From contig SLKC01000029.1 of assembly GCA_007134775.1 (NCBI GenBank), positions 1-41,705 of the forward strand: a stretch of DNA of 41,705 nucleotides. Reading direction: 5' to 3'. The position numbers were made by a program, and so were the translations under genes. This document shows, in pieces, positions 25,029 through 34,579 of the stretch; the first letter of the stretch is position 1, and every line of letters begins with the position of its first letter. The notes below the pieces were generated by a model. The model did no database searches. It worked only from the letters and a program-made list of their open reading frames with translations, and was not told the origin of the DNA. The DNA comes from Ectothiorhodospiraceae bacterium (GTDB taxonomy: Bacteria; Pseudomonadota; Gammaproteobacteria; XJ16; Halofilaceae).

Positions 25029-27287
25029 TCAACGGGCCGTGGCGGTATCGCGGTAACCCAGAATAGCACGCTCGAATACCCTACCTGCATCGTCGCCGAC
25101 GCCACCGAGGCCGCGCAGCACCAGTTCCAGGTGTATCGAGGTATCCGATTCATCAAGATCGCTGACATACTCGCGCGCGATCGCGCGCACGCTCCAGCAG
25201 CAGCTGTTGTACTCGACACCACCGAGGGCTTCGAGGTTCCGCCCCACCGCCAGCGAGTGATTGAGCCGGCCGAGGAGCTGCCAGCGCGGACTCACCGGCC
25301 AGGCGAACGAGGCGTCGATCTGGTCCTGCTCGGTGGCGCCATCCAGGCCGCGCCGCGTCCGCCAACCGAGGTTGGCGATGCCGCCGTCGCTGCCGCGGTA
25401 GCCTGCGCGCACAGTCGCCCGGCGGGTCTCGTCGTGCTCCGGGTCCCACTGCACGGTCGCCTCGGTCCGCCACTGCGGCAGCGGGCTGAAGGCGGCCTCG
25501 GCGATCAGGTCCGAGGTTGAACGCTCAGCGGCGTCGCCGGGCTCGAGGCCGACCTCGCGGTCGTCGAAGTAGCCGATGCCGCCGAGGCTGGCACGCAGGA
25601 CCTCGCGGCCGTCGCCACGCTCGAGCAGGCGTGAGGTCACGGCCAGGGCGAGGCGGTGGTCGTCCCCGATACGGTCGCCACCGGTGAAGCGGCGCTCGCG
25701 GAAGAGCTGATCGAACCGGAACGCGTGGCGGGCCGTGTCGAACAGCGGGATCTCGTCCTGATCCTCGCGCGGTATGTGTACATAGAACGCCCGCGGTTCC
25801 AGGGTCTGGCGAAAACGGCCTGCCCTGCGGTCGAAGCGTAGGCCCGCGTCGAGGGAGGTGACTGGCAGCGTGCGGTCGATCGACTCCGCGCCGGGGTCGT
25901 CCGTGGCCCGGTCGAGGCGGTAGCTCGTGTGATCGAGCGCCACGCGCGGGCGGACAAACCACCCCGGGCGTTCGATCGGCGCGCGGAGTGCGGGGCGCAC
26001 GCGTACGCGGGTGCCCGTGGTGCTCGCGCTGCGCTGCCACTCGATCGCCTCGGCATCGAGATCGAAGCGCGCCGCACCGGCCCGGTGATCGCGGGTCTCG
26101 TAGTCGATCCGCGGCAGCTGCTCGTAGGGACGATCTGCCACCGCGATGGTCTCGTCCAGGGTCTGATAGGTCTGCACGCGCGTGCGCAAGCGACTGCGCC
26201 CGGCGCGCCACTCCAGATCCGCGCGGCGCAGCAGGTGGGTCCGGCTGGTCAGGTCGAGCTCGTCGCCGAGATCGTCGAAATAACGCTCATCGGAGGCGGA
26301 GGCAACGTCGAGTTCCGTGGTCCAGCGCCGCCCCAGGGCGCCCTCGTGCTGGAGCTGTGTGAGCATGCGGTCATCACCGAAGCGACGATCACCGGGCAGA
26401 TACTCGTTGTCGAGCTGCCACTGCCCCTGGGGGTTGAGCCACCGCCACTGCGTGCGCAGCTGCCCGCCCCGGCGCTGCAGGTAGACTGGCGTGATCGTGG
26501 CATCGAAATTGGGCGCGGCGTTCCAGTACCACGGCGTGGCCACCTCGATACCGGAACGGCTCGACTGGCCCACGCGCGGGGCGAGCAGGCCGGTCATGCG
26601 CTCGTCGCCGATGGGGAAACGCAGCCACGGCGAATACAACAGCGGCACACCGAAGAAGCGCAGACTGACGTTGCGCGCCGTGCCCTGGCGGGTCTCGCCG
26701 TCGAGCTCGATGTCGCCGGCAGAGAGGTACCAGTCCTCCTGCTGGCGCGGACAGGTGGAGAAGGTGGTATCGCGAAAGCGGGTGATGCGCTCGCCGTCAC
26801 CCTCGATACGCCCGGCGCGTCCCTGCGCGGGGATCCTGCGTTCCTGGTAACGGGCGCCGTCAACACCGAAGGCGCCCGTGTCCAGCTCCAGGGTACCGCG
26901 TTCGGCCTTGATGAGCAGCTCCTGCGTGGTCAGGAAGACCGCGCCGTCGAGTTCGGCCCGCTGCGCGTCACGGTCGATGCGGATGGTGTCGCTGCCCGCT
27001 GCCCGCAAGTGCTGTGCGATCTCGGCGTTGCCCTGCAGCGTGATGAGCGCGCCCTCGCGGCTTGCATGGTCGGCGCTGGCCACAATCGCGCCCGGTACTG
27101 TGGGTGGGTCGATGGTCAGCAGGGCGGGCGGTGGTGGTGGGGCGCACAGGCGGGTCGAATGCGCCTCGGCGTCGCCGCCGGCCGCCGCAGGGCGGGCGGC
27201 ATCCGACACCGCCTCTGCGGCGGCGAGCGACCCCAGCAGCAGGAGTGCAATGGGCCAGGGCCCCTTTGCGGCCGGGCTGGGTGTCAT
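25029..27287 (-). CDS. lptD: LPS-assembly outer membrane protein
   Basis: LptD forms the outer-membrane barrel through which lipopolysaccharide reaches the surface. The 752-residue precursor has a signal peptide, an N-terminal OstA/jellyroll domain (about residues 60-190, with GALITLQGNAEI and TFSTCPRQQEDWYL) and a long beta barrel with GVPLLYSPWLRFP near its start. Four cysteines are visible: Cys48, Cys179 and the adjacent pair Cys696-Cys697 in YNSCCWS. They match the disulphide pattern that DsbA must form for LptD to work in Escherichia coli. ATG 27287 is chosen ahead of a 15-residue longer frame. It is the first gene of lptD-surA-pdxA-rsmA-apaG-apaH. Confidence 0.96.
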   Translation of the reverse strand: MTPSPAAKGPWPIALLLLGSLAAAEAVSDAARPAAAGGDAEAHSTRLCAPPPPPALLTIDPPTVPGAIVASADHASREGALITLQGNAEIAQHLRAAGSDTIRIDRDAQRAELDGAVFLTTQELLIKAERGTLELDTGAFGVDGARYQERRIPAQGRAGRIEGDGERITRFRDTTFSTCPRQQEDWYLSAGDIELDGETRQGTARNVSLRFFGVPLLYSPWLRFPIGDERMTGLLAPRVGQSSRSGIEVATPWYWNAAPNFDATITPVYLQRRGGQLRTQWRWLNPQGQWQLDNEYLPGDRRFGDDRMLTQLQHEGALGRRWTTELDVASASDERYFDDLGDELDLTSRTHLLRRADLEWRAGRSRLRTRVQTYQTLDETIAVADRPYEQLPRIDYETRDHRAGAARFDLDAEAIEWQRSASTTGTRVRVRPALRAPIERPGWFVRPRVALDHTSYRLDRATDDPGAESIDRTLPVTSLDAGLRFDRRAGRFRQTLEPRAFYVHIPREDQDEIPLFDTARHAFRFDQLFRERRFTGGDRIGDDHRLALAVTSRLLERGDGREVLRASLGGIGYFDDREVGLEPGDAAERSTSDLIAEAAFSPLPQWRTEATVQWDPEHDETRRATVRAGYRGSDGGIANLGWRTRRGLDGATEQDQIDASFAWPVSPRWQLLGRLNHSLAVGRNLEALGGVEYNSCCWSVRAIAREYVSDLDESDTSIHLELVLRGLGGVGDDAGRVFERAILGYRDTATAR

Positions 27288-27478
27288 CGTGTGCCCCAAA
27301 AGCAGACAGGCCTCCCCGCTGAGCCGCACCACCGGTCGGCCTCCACGCGGCGAGCATAACCGGGAACCCCGTGGACTGGAATCCGGATCGCGCCGGCGCG
27401 ATTCGATTCTTTTTCAGAGGCGGCCTTGAACGGGTACACTTGTCTGCTTTTCGTAGAGCATGAGCAAGCGAGAGGAAC

Positions 27479-28012
27479 ATGGACCTTAGCAAGATCAGCG
27501 CAGGCGACAACATCCCGGAAGAGGTCAATGGCGTTATCGAGGTGCCGACCTACGGCGCCGCGGTGAAGTACGAGATCGATCACGACAGCGGCGCGCTCAA
27601 GGTGGACCGCTTCATGAGTGCGTCGATGCACTATCCGTGCAACTATGGTTTCATCCCGCACACGCTCGCCGAGGACGGCGATCCCCTCGATATCTTGGTG
27701 ATCACGCACTCGCCGCTGATGTCGGGCGTGATCATCCCGTCGCGGCCGATCGGCGTGCTCCACATGGAGGACGAGTCCGGCGGTGATGCCAAGATCCTGG
27801 CGGTGCCGAAGGATAAGCTCACGCGGCGCTATCGCGCGATCCGCGACTACAGCGATCTGCCGCCGTCGGTCGTCGATGAGATCGCGCACTTCTTCGAACA
27901 GTACAAGGCGTTGGAACCTGGCAAGTGGGCACGGGTCGATCAATGGTATAGCGCCGAAGAGGCATGCCGCGAGATCAGCGCCTGCGTCGAGCGCTATCAT
28001 CGCAACGAGTGA
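27479..28012 (+). CDS. ppa: Inorganic pyrophosphatase (family I)
   Basis: Ppa hydrolyses pyrophosphate to pull biosynthetic reactions forward. The 177-residue family I enzyme shows EVPTYGAAVKYEIDHDSG, the YPCNYGFIPHTL core, and the metal-binding signature DGDPLDILVIT with its three aspartates. KDKLTRRYRAIRDYSDLP and HFFEQYKALEPGKW follow. The ATG at 27479 has AGAGGA upstream. The 191-bp gap to the divergent lptD start includes a T-rich run (27407-27415) and a TTGAAC (27426-27431), but no confident -10. A 55-bp gap separates it from mrdA. Confidence 0.97.
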   Translation: MDLSKISAGDNIPEEVNGVIEVPTYGAAVKYEIDHDSGALKVDRFMSASMHYPCNYGFIPHTLAEDGDPLDILVITHSPLMSGVIIPSRPIGVLHMEDESGGDAKILAVPKDKLTRRYRAIRDYSDLPPSVVDEIAHFFEQYKALEPGKWARVDQWYSAEEACREISACVERYHRNE

Positions 28013-28067
28013 CGGTGAACAACGGGCCGGCGGTAACCGACATCGCCGGTCTCCCGATGAGGGTTGA

Positions 28068-29969
28068 ATGGGGCTTAGCGAACGCTTCAGGGACCACGAA
28101 AACGAACAGCGCGTCTTCCAGATGCGGGCGCTCGTGGCCGGCGTCATCGCCGCCCTGTTGCTGGCCGGGGTTGTGGGCCGCCTGGTCATGCTCCAGTACG
28201 TCGATCACGGCCACTACACGACCCTGTCCGACAACAATCGGGTTCGACTGCACGCGGTGCCGCCAACCCGCGGTCTGATCCGCGACCGCGAGGGCCGCAT
28301 CCTGGCCCAGAACCTGCCGAGCTATAACCTCGAACTCGTCCCGGAGCGCGTTGATGATCTCGACGCGACCATCGAAGAGCTTGACGCCCTGGTCGACATC
28401 GACGAGCGCGATATCGAGCGCCTGCGGGCGAGTTGGGCGCGCTCACGCCCGTTCGAGAGCCTGCCGTTGCGCTTCCGGCTGAGCGAGGAGGAGGTGGCGC
28501 GCCTGTCGGTGAGCCTCCACCGCTTCCCCGGCGTTGATATCGTTGCCAGTCTCAGCCGCCACTATCCGCACGGTGAAGTCGGCTCCCACGTCGTCGGCTA
28601 TGTCGGGCGCATCGATCAATCGGACCTGCGCCGTCTCGACGCCAATCGCTATCGCGGCACCAACCATGTCGGCAAGGTGGGTGCCGAGTACCAGTTCGAG
28701 AATGTACTGCATGGTGAGCCGGGCTACCGCCAGGTCGAGGTCAACGTACAGGGGCGGGTCCTGCGAGTGCTCGATGAAGAGTCGCCGAAGCCGGGGCGGG
28801 ATGTCCACCTGACCATCGACCTGGAACTCCAGCGTATCGCCGAGGAGGCGCTGGCGGGCCAGGCCGGGGCTGTCGTCGCGCTTGAGCCGAGCACGGGGGA
28901 GGTCCTCGCCTTGGCGAGCACCCCGCGGTTCGATCCCAACCGATTCGCCCACGGCATCGGCAGGGACATGTATGATCTGCTGCAGTCGTCGCCCCGCAAG
29001 CCGCTGCTCAACCGCGCCCTGCGCGGCGAGTACGCCCCGGGCTCGACGGTGAAGCCGATTCTGGCGCTGCACGCCCTCGAGGATGGGCTGCGCGGGCCCG
29101 ATGAGTCGATCCACTGCAAGGGCTACTACCGTCTGCCAGGGGGGTCACGGCGCTACCGCGACTGGCGCGTGCATGGCCACCTGGATCTGGCGCAATCGAT
29201 CGAGCAGTCCTGTAACGTCATGTTCTACGACCTCGCCTACGAAACCGGAATCGACAATCTCGCGACCACATACCGGCGCTTCGGCCTGGGCCAGCAGACC
29301 GGCATCGATCTGCCGGGCGAGCGCAGCGGCCTCGTCCCCGATCCCGACTGGAAGCGCGGGGCGATGGGCGAGCCCTGGCACCGCGGCGAGACGGTGATCC
29401 ACGGCATTGGTCAGGGGTTTATGTCGGTGACCCCGCTGCAGCTCGCGAGCGTCGCCGCGACCTTCGCCAATCGCGGTCGGCCAGTGCGCCCGCGGGTCTA
29501 TCAGGAGGTCACGGGCGATGGCGGTGAGCCCATCCGTGCCGAACTCCCCGATCTCGGGTCCGTGGACGTGGACAACGAAGCGCATTGGGAGTACATCATC
29601 GATGCCATGGTCGACGTCACCCGCGGGGAGCAGGGCACCGCGCGCTCGATGCGTTGGCGCAGCCCCAACGTGATCGCCGGCAAGACCGGCACCGCCCAGG
29701 TCTATTCGCGCCCCGATGGCGTCGAGGCGGTCGATCACGAGGATCAGATCTACGAGCTGCGCAATCACGGTCTGTTCTTCGCCTTCGCCCCGGAAGACAA
29801 TCCGCACATCGCCATCGGCGTGATCGTCGAGCACGGCGGTGGTGGCTCGTCGGCGGCTGCGCCTGTCGCCCAGGAAGTGATCGACGCCTGGCTCGAGAAG
29901 CGTGAGCGCGAGGCCTTCGTGCCCCAACCCTTCGATCCGGATACGCTGCTGGAGCCCGCTGATGAGTGA
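28068..29969 (+). CDS. mrdA: Penicillin-binding protein 2 (elongasome transpeptidase)
   Basis: PBP2 is the transpeptidase that cross-links peptidoglycan during cell elongation, in partnership with RodA. The 633-residue protein has one N-terminal membrane helix (about residues 22-44) and a pedestal domain beginning RLHAVPPTRGLIRDREGRIL. The catalytic domain has Ser326 in PGSTVKP (SxxK), SCN in EQSCNVMFYDLA (SxN) and AGKTGTAQ (KTG). The length is typical. Its last 8 nt overlap rodA. Gene order mrdA-rodA-mltB-rlpA-dacA-ybeD-lipB-lipA is the standard gammaproteobacterial arrangement. Confidence 0.97.
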   Translation: MGLSERFRDHENEQRVFQMRALVAGVIAALLLAGVVGRLVMLQYVDHGHYTTLSDNNRVRLHAVPPTRGLIRDREGRILAQNLPSYNLELVPERVDDLDATIEELDALVDIDERDIERLRASWARSRPFESLPLRFRLSEEEVARLSVSLHRFPGVDIVASLSRHYPHGEVGSHVVGYVGRIDQSDLRRLDANRYRGTNHVGKVGAEYQFENVLHGEPGYRQVEVNVQGRVLRVLDEESPKPGRDVHLTIDLELQRIAEEALAGQAGAVVALEPSTGEVLALASTPRFDPNRFAHGIGRDMYDLLQSSPRKPLLNRALRGEYAPGSTVKPILALHALEDGLRGPDESIHCKGYYRLPGGSRRYRDWRVHGHLDLAQSIEQSCNVMFYDLAYETGIDNLATTYRRFGLGQQTGIDLPGERSGLVPDPDWKRGAMGEPWHRGETVIHGIGQGFMSVTPLQLASVAATFANRGRPVRPRVYQEVTGDGGEPIRAELPDLGSVDVDNEAHWEYIIDAMVDVTRGEQGTARSMRWRSPNVIAGKTGTAQVYSRPDGVEAVDHEDQIYELRNHGLFFAFAPEDNPHIAIGVIVEHGGGGSSAAAPVAQEVIDAWLEKREREAFVPQPFDPDTLLEPADE

Positions 29970-31095
29970 AACGGTGCTGACGGGGGGCAGCCAGCCGGCG
30001 GCGACTGCGGGAGGGCGTTTGCTGCAGGCCCTGCGGCTGGATCCGCCGCTTCTGCTGGGGCTCATCGCCGTCAGTGTCGTGGGCCTGATGGTGCTCTACA
30101 GCGCCAGCGGTGCCTCGCCCGATACGGTCATCAATCAGGGGATTCGCCTCGGCATCGGCTTCGTGCTTATGCTTGCCGTCGCCCAGATTCCGCCGCGCAA
30201 CCTGCGCCAGTGGACGCCGTGGATCTATGTCGCCGCGATCGGCCTGCTCGTTTGGGTCGCCGTCGCCGGCGTCGTGGGGCAGGGCGCACAGCGCTGGATC
30301 GATCTTGGCTTCATTCGTTTTCAGCCCTCGGAGGCGATGAAGATCATCGTGCCGATGATGGTGGCTTGGTATCTCGCGGATCGCGGCCTGCCGGTACGCC
30401 TGCCGCACGCGCTGGTCGCGTTCGTGATCGTGCTCGTGCCTGCGGCGATGATCGCCCGCCAGCCCGATTTGGGCACCGCATTGCTCGTAGCCGCCACCGG
30501 GCTGTTCGTTGTCTTCCTTGCCGGACTGCGCTGGCGCTGGATCTTCGCCATAGGCGGCCTTGCCGCCGCGGCGGCTCCCGTGGTCTGGATGTTCATGCAG
30601 CAGTACCAGCGCGAGCGCGTGCTCACCTTCCTCAATCCGGAGCGCGATCCGCTCGGCGCGGGGTATCACATCATCCAGTCGAAGATCGCGGTGGGGTCGG
30701 GCGGGCTCTACGGCAAGGGGTGGCTTAACGGCACGCAGTCCCATCTCGACTTCCTGCCCGAGCGCTCGACCGACTTCGTCTTCGCCGTCTTTGGAGAGGA
30801 GTTCGGATTGTTCGGTGCCGTGGTGCTGATCCTCATCTATCTTTTCATCATCGGTCGCTGCCTCTATCTGGCGGGGCAGGCACAGGATAATTTCAGCCGG
30901 CTGCTGGCCGGCAGCCTCGCCTTGATGGTATTTGTCTACGTGTTCGTCAACATCGGCATGGCCACCGGTCTGCTGCCCGTCGTTGGCATCCCACTGCCCC
31001 TAGTAAGCTATGGGGGGACGGCGATGGTCACCGTGTTCGCCGCCTTTGGGATTATCATGTCCATCCATTCGCACAAACGGGTTTTTGCCCCGTAG
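29962..31095 (+). CDS. rodA: Rod-shape SEDS peptidoglycan glycosyltransferase
   Basis: RodA is the SEDS-family glycan polymerase of the elongasome and works with PBP2. The 377-residue protein has about ten membrane helices. Characteristic parts are LMVLYSASG, GAQRWIDLGFIRFQPSEAMK, RQPDLGTALLV with the catalytic aspartate loop region, WLNGTQSHLDFLPERSTDF and PLPLVSYGGTAMV. ATG 29962 lies inside the end of mrdA (8-nt overlap); a longer in-frame ORF from 29902 is not supported. It is followed 26 bp later by mltB, whose start has a GGAGG site. Confidence 0.97.
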   Translation: MSETVLTGGSQPAATAGGRLLQALRLDPPLLLGLIAVSVVGLMVLYSASGASPDTVINQGIRLGIGFVLMLAVAQIPPRNLRQWTPWIYVAAIGLLVWVAVAGVVGQGAQRWIDLGFIRFQPSEAMKIIVPMMVAWYLADRGLPVRLPHALVAFVIVLVPAAMIARQPDLGTALLVAATGLFVVFLAGLRWRWIFAIGGLAAAAAPVVWMFMQQYQRERVLTFLNPERDPLGAGYHIIQSKIAVGSGGLYGKGWLNGTQSHLDFLPERSTDFVFAVFGEEFGLFGAVVLILIYLFIIGRCLYLAGQAQDNFSRLLAGSLALMVFVYVFVNIGMATGLLPVVGIPLPLVSYGGTAMVTVFAAFGIIMSIHSHKRVFAP

Positions 31096-31121
31096 CAGGG
31101 GACACGGAGGCAGGATTCATC

Positions 31122-32141
31122 ATGGCTAACCGAAACACCGTGGAACGCAGGGGCGGGCGTGGGTTCGCGGTGGTACGCGTGCTGACCCTGCTTGGCGCCC
31201 TCCTGATTGCTGCCCCCGCGCCGGCTTCGCTGCTCGAAGCGGAAGGGGCGCGGGCGTTCATCGACGAAGTCGCCGAGCGCCACGACCTCAATGCCGCCGA
31301 GCTGCGCGGGATTTTCCGTGGCCTGGAGCACCGCGACGCGGTGATCGAGGCCATCCGGGATCCGGCGGAGGCGCTGCCCTGGTACCGCTATCGCCCGATT
31401 TTCGTCACGGCCGACCGTGCGGCACGGGGCGCGGCCTACCAAGCGCAACATGCCAACACCCTGGCGCGCGCCGAAGCGGAATACGGCGTGCCGGCCGAGA
31501 TCATCGTGGCCATCATCGGTGTCGAGACCGGGTATGGGGCGCACACCGGCGAACATCCCGTGCTCGCGACCCTGGCCACGCTGGCCTTCGCGTATCCCCC
31601 GCGGTCCGACTTCTTTCGCAGCGAACTCGAACACTTCCTGCTGCTGGCGCGCGACGAGGGCGTCGATCCCACAGCGGTGAAGGGCTCTTATGCCGGTGCG
31701 ATGGGCATCCCGCAGTTCATCGCCAGCAGCTACCGCCGCTACGCCGTCGACTTCAGTGGGGATGGTGAGCGCGACCTGCTCGGCAGTGATGCGGATGCCA
31801 TCGGCAGTGTCGCCAATTACCTGGCCGAGCACGGATGGCGGCGCGGTGAGCCCATCGCCGCACCGGCAAGCGCCGGGGACAACGCCTACGCGGAGCTGGT
31901 GGGCACTGGTCTCGAGACCGACATCCGCGGAGCCGATCTGCGCGCGGCCGACGTCGAGGTCGAGCACCAGCCTGTCGATGATGCCGCGATCATGTTGCTC
32001 GAGCTTGAGGGGGAAGACGGTCATGAACTCTGGGTCGGATGGGAGAACTTTCGCGTCATCACCCGCTATAATCACAGTCCCCTCTATGCACTGGCCACGT
32101 TCGAACTCGCCGAGCGCATTGCGGCACTGATGGAGGATTGA
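31122..32141 (+). CDS. mltB: Lytic murein transglycosylase B
   Basis: MltB cleaves glycan strands with formation of 1,6-anhydro ends, making space for growth. The 339-residue protein has a signal peptide (about residues 17-36) without a lipobox cysteine, so it is probably periplasmic or only peripherally attached, unlike lipidated Escherichia coli MltB. The catalytic glutamate is Glu135 in IIGVETGYGAHTGEHP. AGAMGIPQFIASSYRRYAVD and DLLGSDADAIGSVANYLAEHGW are typical. A TTG- or GTG-free start at ATG 31122 follows GGAGG. RlpA follows after 3 bp. Confidence 0.96.
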   Translation: MANRNTVERRGGRGFAVVRVLTLLGALLIAAPAPASLLEAEGARAFIDEVAERHDLNAAELRGIFRGLEHRDAVIEAIRDPAEALPWYRYRPIFVTADRAARGAAYQAQHANTLARAEAEYGVPAEIIVAIIGVETGYGAHTGEHPVLATLATLAFAYPPRSDFFRSELEHFLLLARDEGVDPTAVKGSYAGAMGIPQFIASSYRRYAVDFSGDGERDLLGSDADAIGSVANYLAEHGWRRGEPIAAPASAGDNAYAELVGTGLETDIRGADLRAADVEVEHQPVDDAAIMLLELEGEDGHELWVGWENFRVITRYNHSPLYALATFELAERIAALMED

Positions 32142-32144
32142 AAC

Positions 32145-33032
32145 ATGGCCCCGCGCGCTGCGCTGCTCGCCTGCCTGGCAGTACTGCTGCTCGCCGGCTG
32201 TGCTACGCGCGTGGCCGAGCGCGATGGTCCCCCGCCCGACGGTGCGGCGCGCGACGCGGCCCCGGAACTGCCCGAGGTGGTGCCCCAGAACGAGCCACTC
32301 AGCCCCTACGGCAATCCCGATCGTTATGAGGTCTTCGGTGAGACCTACTACGTCAAGGACGCCGCCGAGGGGTACGTCGAGGAGGGCATCGCCTCGTGGT
32401 ATGGCACCAAGTTCCATGGTCAGCGCACATCGAGCGGTGAGCCCTACAACATGTTCGCCATGACTGCAGCACACACCTCGCTGCCCCTGCCGACCTACGT
32501 ACGCGTCACCAACCTCGACAATGAACGCAGCGTGATTGTGAAGGTCAATGATAGGGGACCGTTCGTCGACAACCGCATCATCGACCTGTCCTACAGTGCG
32601 GCGAAGCGCATTGATATGCACGAGCGTGGCACGGCACCGGTACGGGTGGAGGCGCTGCCCGGGGGTACACCGATCGCCGACGGCGCTACGACGACAGCAG
32701 CAGCGGACGGCGAGGAGGCGGGCGGCGATTCGGTGGTGGTCGACAAGGCCCCGGAACCCGACGTCACCGTGGAGTCAACGAACGCGGGCGGCGCAGAGGA
32801 GGCCTATATCCAGCTTGGAGCGTTCCGAGCGTTCGCTAACGCCCAGCAGGTACGGGCCGAGGCCGCGGGGGCCGATGTGCGCAATGTGAAGGTATCGCGT
32901 GCCCGGACTGCGGAAGGGAAACGGATCTATCGTGTGCGCATCGGGCCGTTGTCGAATGCCGCCGATCGCGACCAGGTGATCGAGCGCCTGGAGGCGGCCG
33001 GCATCGACCCGGGGCGCGTCGTGTTCGACTGA
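32145..33032 (+). CDS. rlpA: Septal-ring lytic transglycosylase-like lipoprotein
   Basis: RlpA is an outer-membrane lipoprotein; in Pseudomonas aeruginosa it is a transglycosylase acting on glycan stripped of side chains. The 295-residue precursor has a lipobox LLAGC with the modified cysteine at residue 20. A double-psi beta-barrel domain follows (about residues 80-170, GIASWYGTKFHGQRTSSGE, VKVNDRGPFVDNRIIDLS). A low-complexity acidic linker leads to a C-terminal SPOR domain (about residues 220-293, AYIQLGAFRAFANAQQVRAE) that binds denuded glycan. ATG 32145 is 3 bp beyond the mltB stop. Confidence 0.96.
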   Translation: MAPRAALLACLAVLLLAGCATRVAERDGPPPDGAARDAAPELPEVVPQNEPLSPYGNPDRYEVFGETYYVKDAAEGYVEEGIASWYGTKFHGQRTSSGEPYNMFAMTAAHTSLPLPTYVRVTNLDNERSVIVKVNDRGPFVDNRIIDLSYSAAKRIDMHERGTAPVRVEALPGGTPIADGATTTAAADGEEAGGDSVVVDKAPEPDVTVESTNAGGAEEAYIQLGAFRAFANAQQVRAEAAGADVRNVKVSRARTAEGKRIYRVRIGPLSNAADRDQVIERLEAAGIDPGRVVFD

Positions 33033-33087
33033 GCGGGTACCGGGTCGGGAGGGCCCCGAGGCTGTGTTGACACGAGTGACGACGATG

Positions 33088-33117
33088 CTGTTGCCGTACC
33101 GACACACTGGCTACAAT
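33088..33117 (+). promoter_or_regulatory. Possible dacA promoter
   Basis: A TACAAT (33112-33117) lies 48 bp before the dacA ATG. It is preceded by CTGTTG (33088-33093) at an 18-bp spacing; TTGCCG three bases on would leave 15 bp. The 133-bp rlpA-dacA gap is the largest inside this otherwise tight cluster, which makes an internal promoter plausible. Confidence 0.35.
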
Positions 33118-33165
33118 CACGCGCCCGCGCGCAGCCGGGCATCAACTTGGAGTATCACGGAACCC

Positions 33166-34311
33166 ATGAAGTCTTCGCTGACAGTTGTTGTCGCCCTGTT
33201 GTCCGGGCTGTTTGCTGCCGTGGCGGTTGCCTCTTCGCCGGTGCCACGGCCGCCGTCGATCTCGACGGACGCGCACATCCTGATCGATGCCGACACGGGG
33301 CGCGTCCTCGCCGAGCACAACGCCGACAAGCATCTCGGCCCGGCCAGCCTGACGAAGATCATGACGGCCTATGTCGTCTACAGCGCCCTGGAGGACGATC
33401 GCATCCGCTTCGACGATCAGGTCACGGTCAGCGAGGACGCCTGGCGCATGGGTGGCTCGCGCATGTTCCTCGAGGTCGGGACCGAGGTGAATGTCGATGA
33501 CCTGCTCGATGGCATGGTGATCCAGTCGGGCAATGACGCCAGCCTGAGCCTTGCCGAGCACACCGCCGGCAGCGAGGACGCCTTCGTTGAGTTGATGAAC
33601 ACCTACGCCGAGCGCCTCGGCCTGCAGAATAGCCACTTCGCCAACTCGCACGGTATGCCGCATCCGGAGCAGTACACCTCGGCGCGCGATATGGCCAAGC
33701 TCGCGCGTGCGCTCATCCGGGAATTTCCGGAGCACTACGAGCGGTACTCGCAGCGCGAGTTCTCCTACAACGGCATTACCCAGCACAACCGCAATCAGCT
33801 ACTGTGGAGTGACGATTCGGTCGACGGCGTGAAGACCGGCTATACCTCTGAGTCCGGCTACGCCCTGGTTTCCTCGGCGGAGCGCGACGGCATGCGGCTG
33901 ATCAGTGTCGTCATGGGATCGAATTCGGTCCAGCAGCGCACCACGGACAGCCGCTCGATGCTGAACTGGGGCTTCCGTTTCTTCGCGACCGACACGATCT
34001 ACGCGGTCGGCGATACGATCGATGAGACCCGGCTGTGGGAAGGGGTGCAGGACACGCTGGCGCTGGGACCGAGCGAGGCCCTGGTGGTCACCGTGCCCCA
34101 AGGTGACTACGATGATCTCGTGGCGACGTTACACCTGGATGGCCCGGCGGTTGCACCGGTTGAGGCGGGGGAGACGCTCGGTCGCGTGACCATCACCCAT
34201 GGCGACGAGGAGATCGCCACGGTGCCGGTTGTCGCCCTCGAGGACGTCGAACGCGCCGGGCTGTTCGGCCGGCTGATCGACCGCGCCCGTCACTGGTTCG
34301 AAGAGCTATGA
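33166..34311 (+). CDS. dacA: D-alanyl-D-alanine carboxypeptidase (PBP5/6 type)
   Basis: DacA removes the terminal D-alanine from peptidoglycan stem peptides. The 381-residue precursor has a signal peptide cleaved near residue 22. The catalytic set is SLTK in GPASLTKIMTAY, SGN in VIQSGNDASLSLAEH and KTG in GVKTGYTSESGY. After the catalytic domain comes the beta-rich PBP5 C-terminal domain and a final amphipathic helix (FGRLIDRARHWFEEL) that would anchor the enzyme to the outer leaflet of the inner membrane. ATG 33166 directly precedes the signal peptide; the longer frame from 33064 is rejected. Its stop overlaps ybeD in ATGA. Confidence 0.96.
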   Translation: MKSSLTVVVALLSGLFAAVAVASSPVPRPPSISTDAHILIDADTGRVLAEHNADKHLGPASLTKIMTAYVVYSALEDDRIRFDDQVTVSEDAWRMGGSRMFLEVGTEVNVDDLLDGMVIQSGNDASLSLAEHTAGSEDAFVELMNTYAERLGLQNSHFANSHGMPHPEQYTSARDMAKLARALIREFPEHYERYSQREFSYNGITQHNRNQLLWSDDSVDGVKTGYTSESGYALVSSAERDGMRLISVVMGSNSVQQRTTDSRSMLNWGFRFFATDTIYAVGDTIDETRLWEGVQDTLALGPSEALVVTVPQGDYDDLVATLHLDGPAVAPVEAGETLGRVTITHGDEEIATVPVVALEDVERAGLFGRLIDRARHWFEEL

Positions 34312-34577
34312 GCGAAGGCGACGACACCCTGCTCGAATTCCCCTGCGACTTCCCGGTCAAGGCCTTCGGCAATGACACGGGGGAGTTCGAAGCGGTCGTG
34401 GTCGAGCTGGTGCGCGAGCATGCGCCCGGCGTGGACATCGAGACGGTGCAAAGCCGCAGCAGTCGCGCTGGCACCTACCGCTCGGTCACGGTGAATGTGC
34501 GCGCGTACAATCGCGACCAGCTCGACGCTATCTACTACGCCCTTACCGCCGACAGCCGCGTGCTCATGGCCCTGTAG
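34308..34577 (+). CDS. ybeD: DUF493/YbeD family protein
   Basis: This 89-residue protein belongs to the YbeD family, an ACT-like ferredoxin fold whose role is unknown but whose gene is almost always between dacA and lipB. LLEFPCDFPVKAFG is the family start, and YRSVTVNVRAYNRDQLDAIY the C-terminal half, ending VLMAL. A regulatory link to lipoate metabolism has been proposed because of this position. It overlaps dacA by 4 nt, and lipB starts 2 bp after its stop. Confidence 0.95.
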   Translation: MSEGDDTLLEFPCDFPVKAFGNDTGEFEAVVVELVREHAPGVDIETVQSRSSRAGTYRSVTVNVRAYNRDQLDAIYYALTADSRVLMAL

Positions 34578-34579
34578 CG

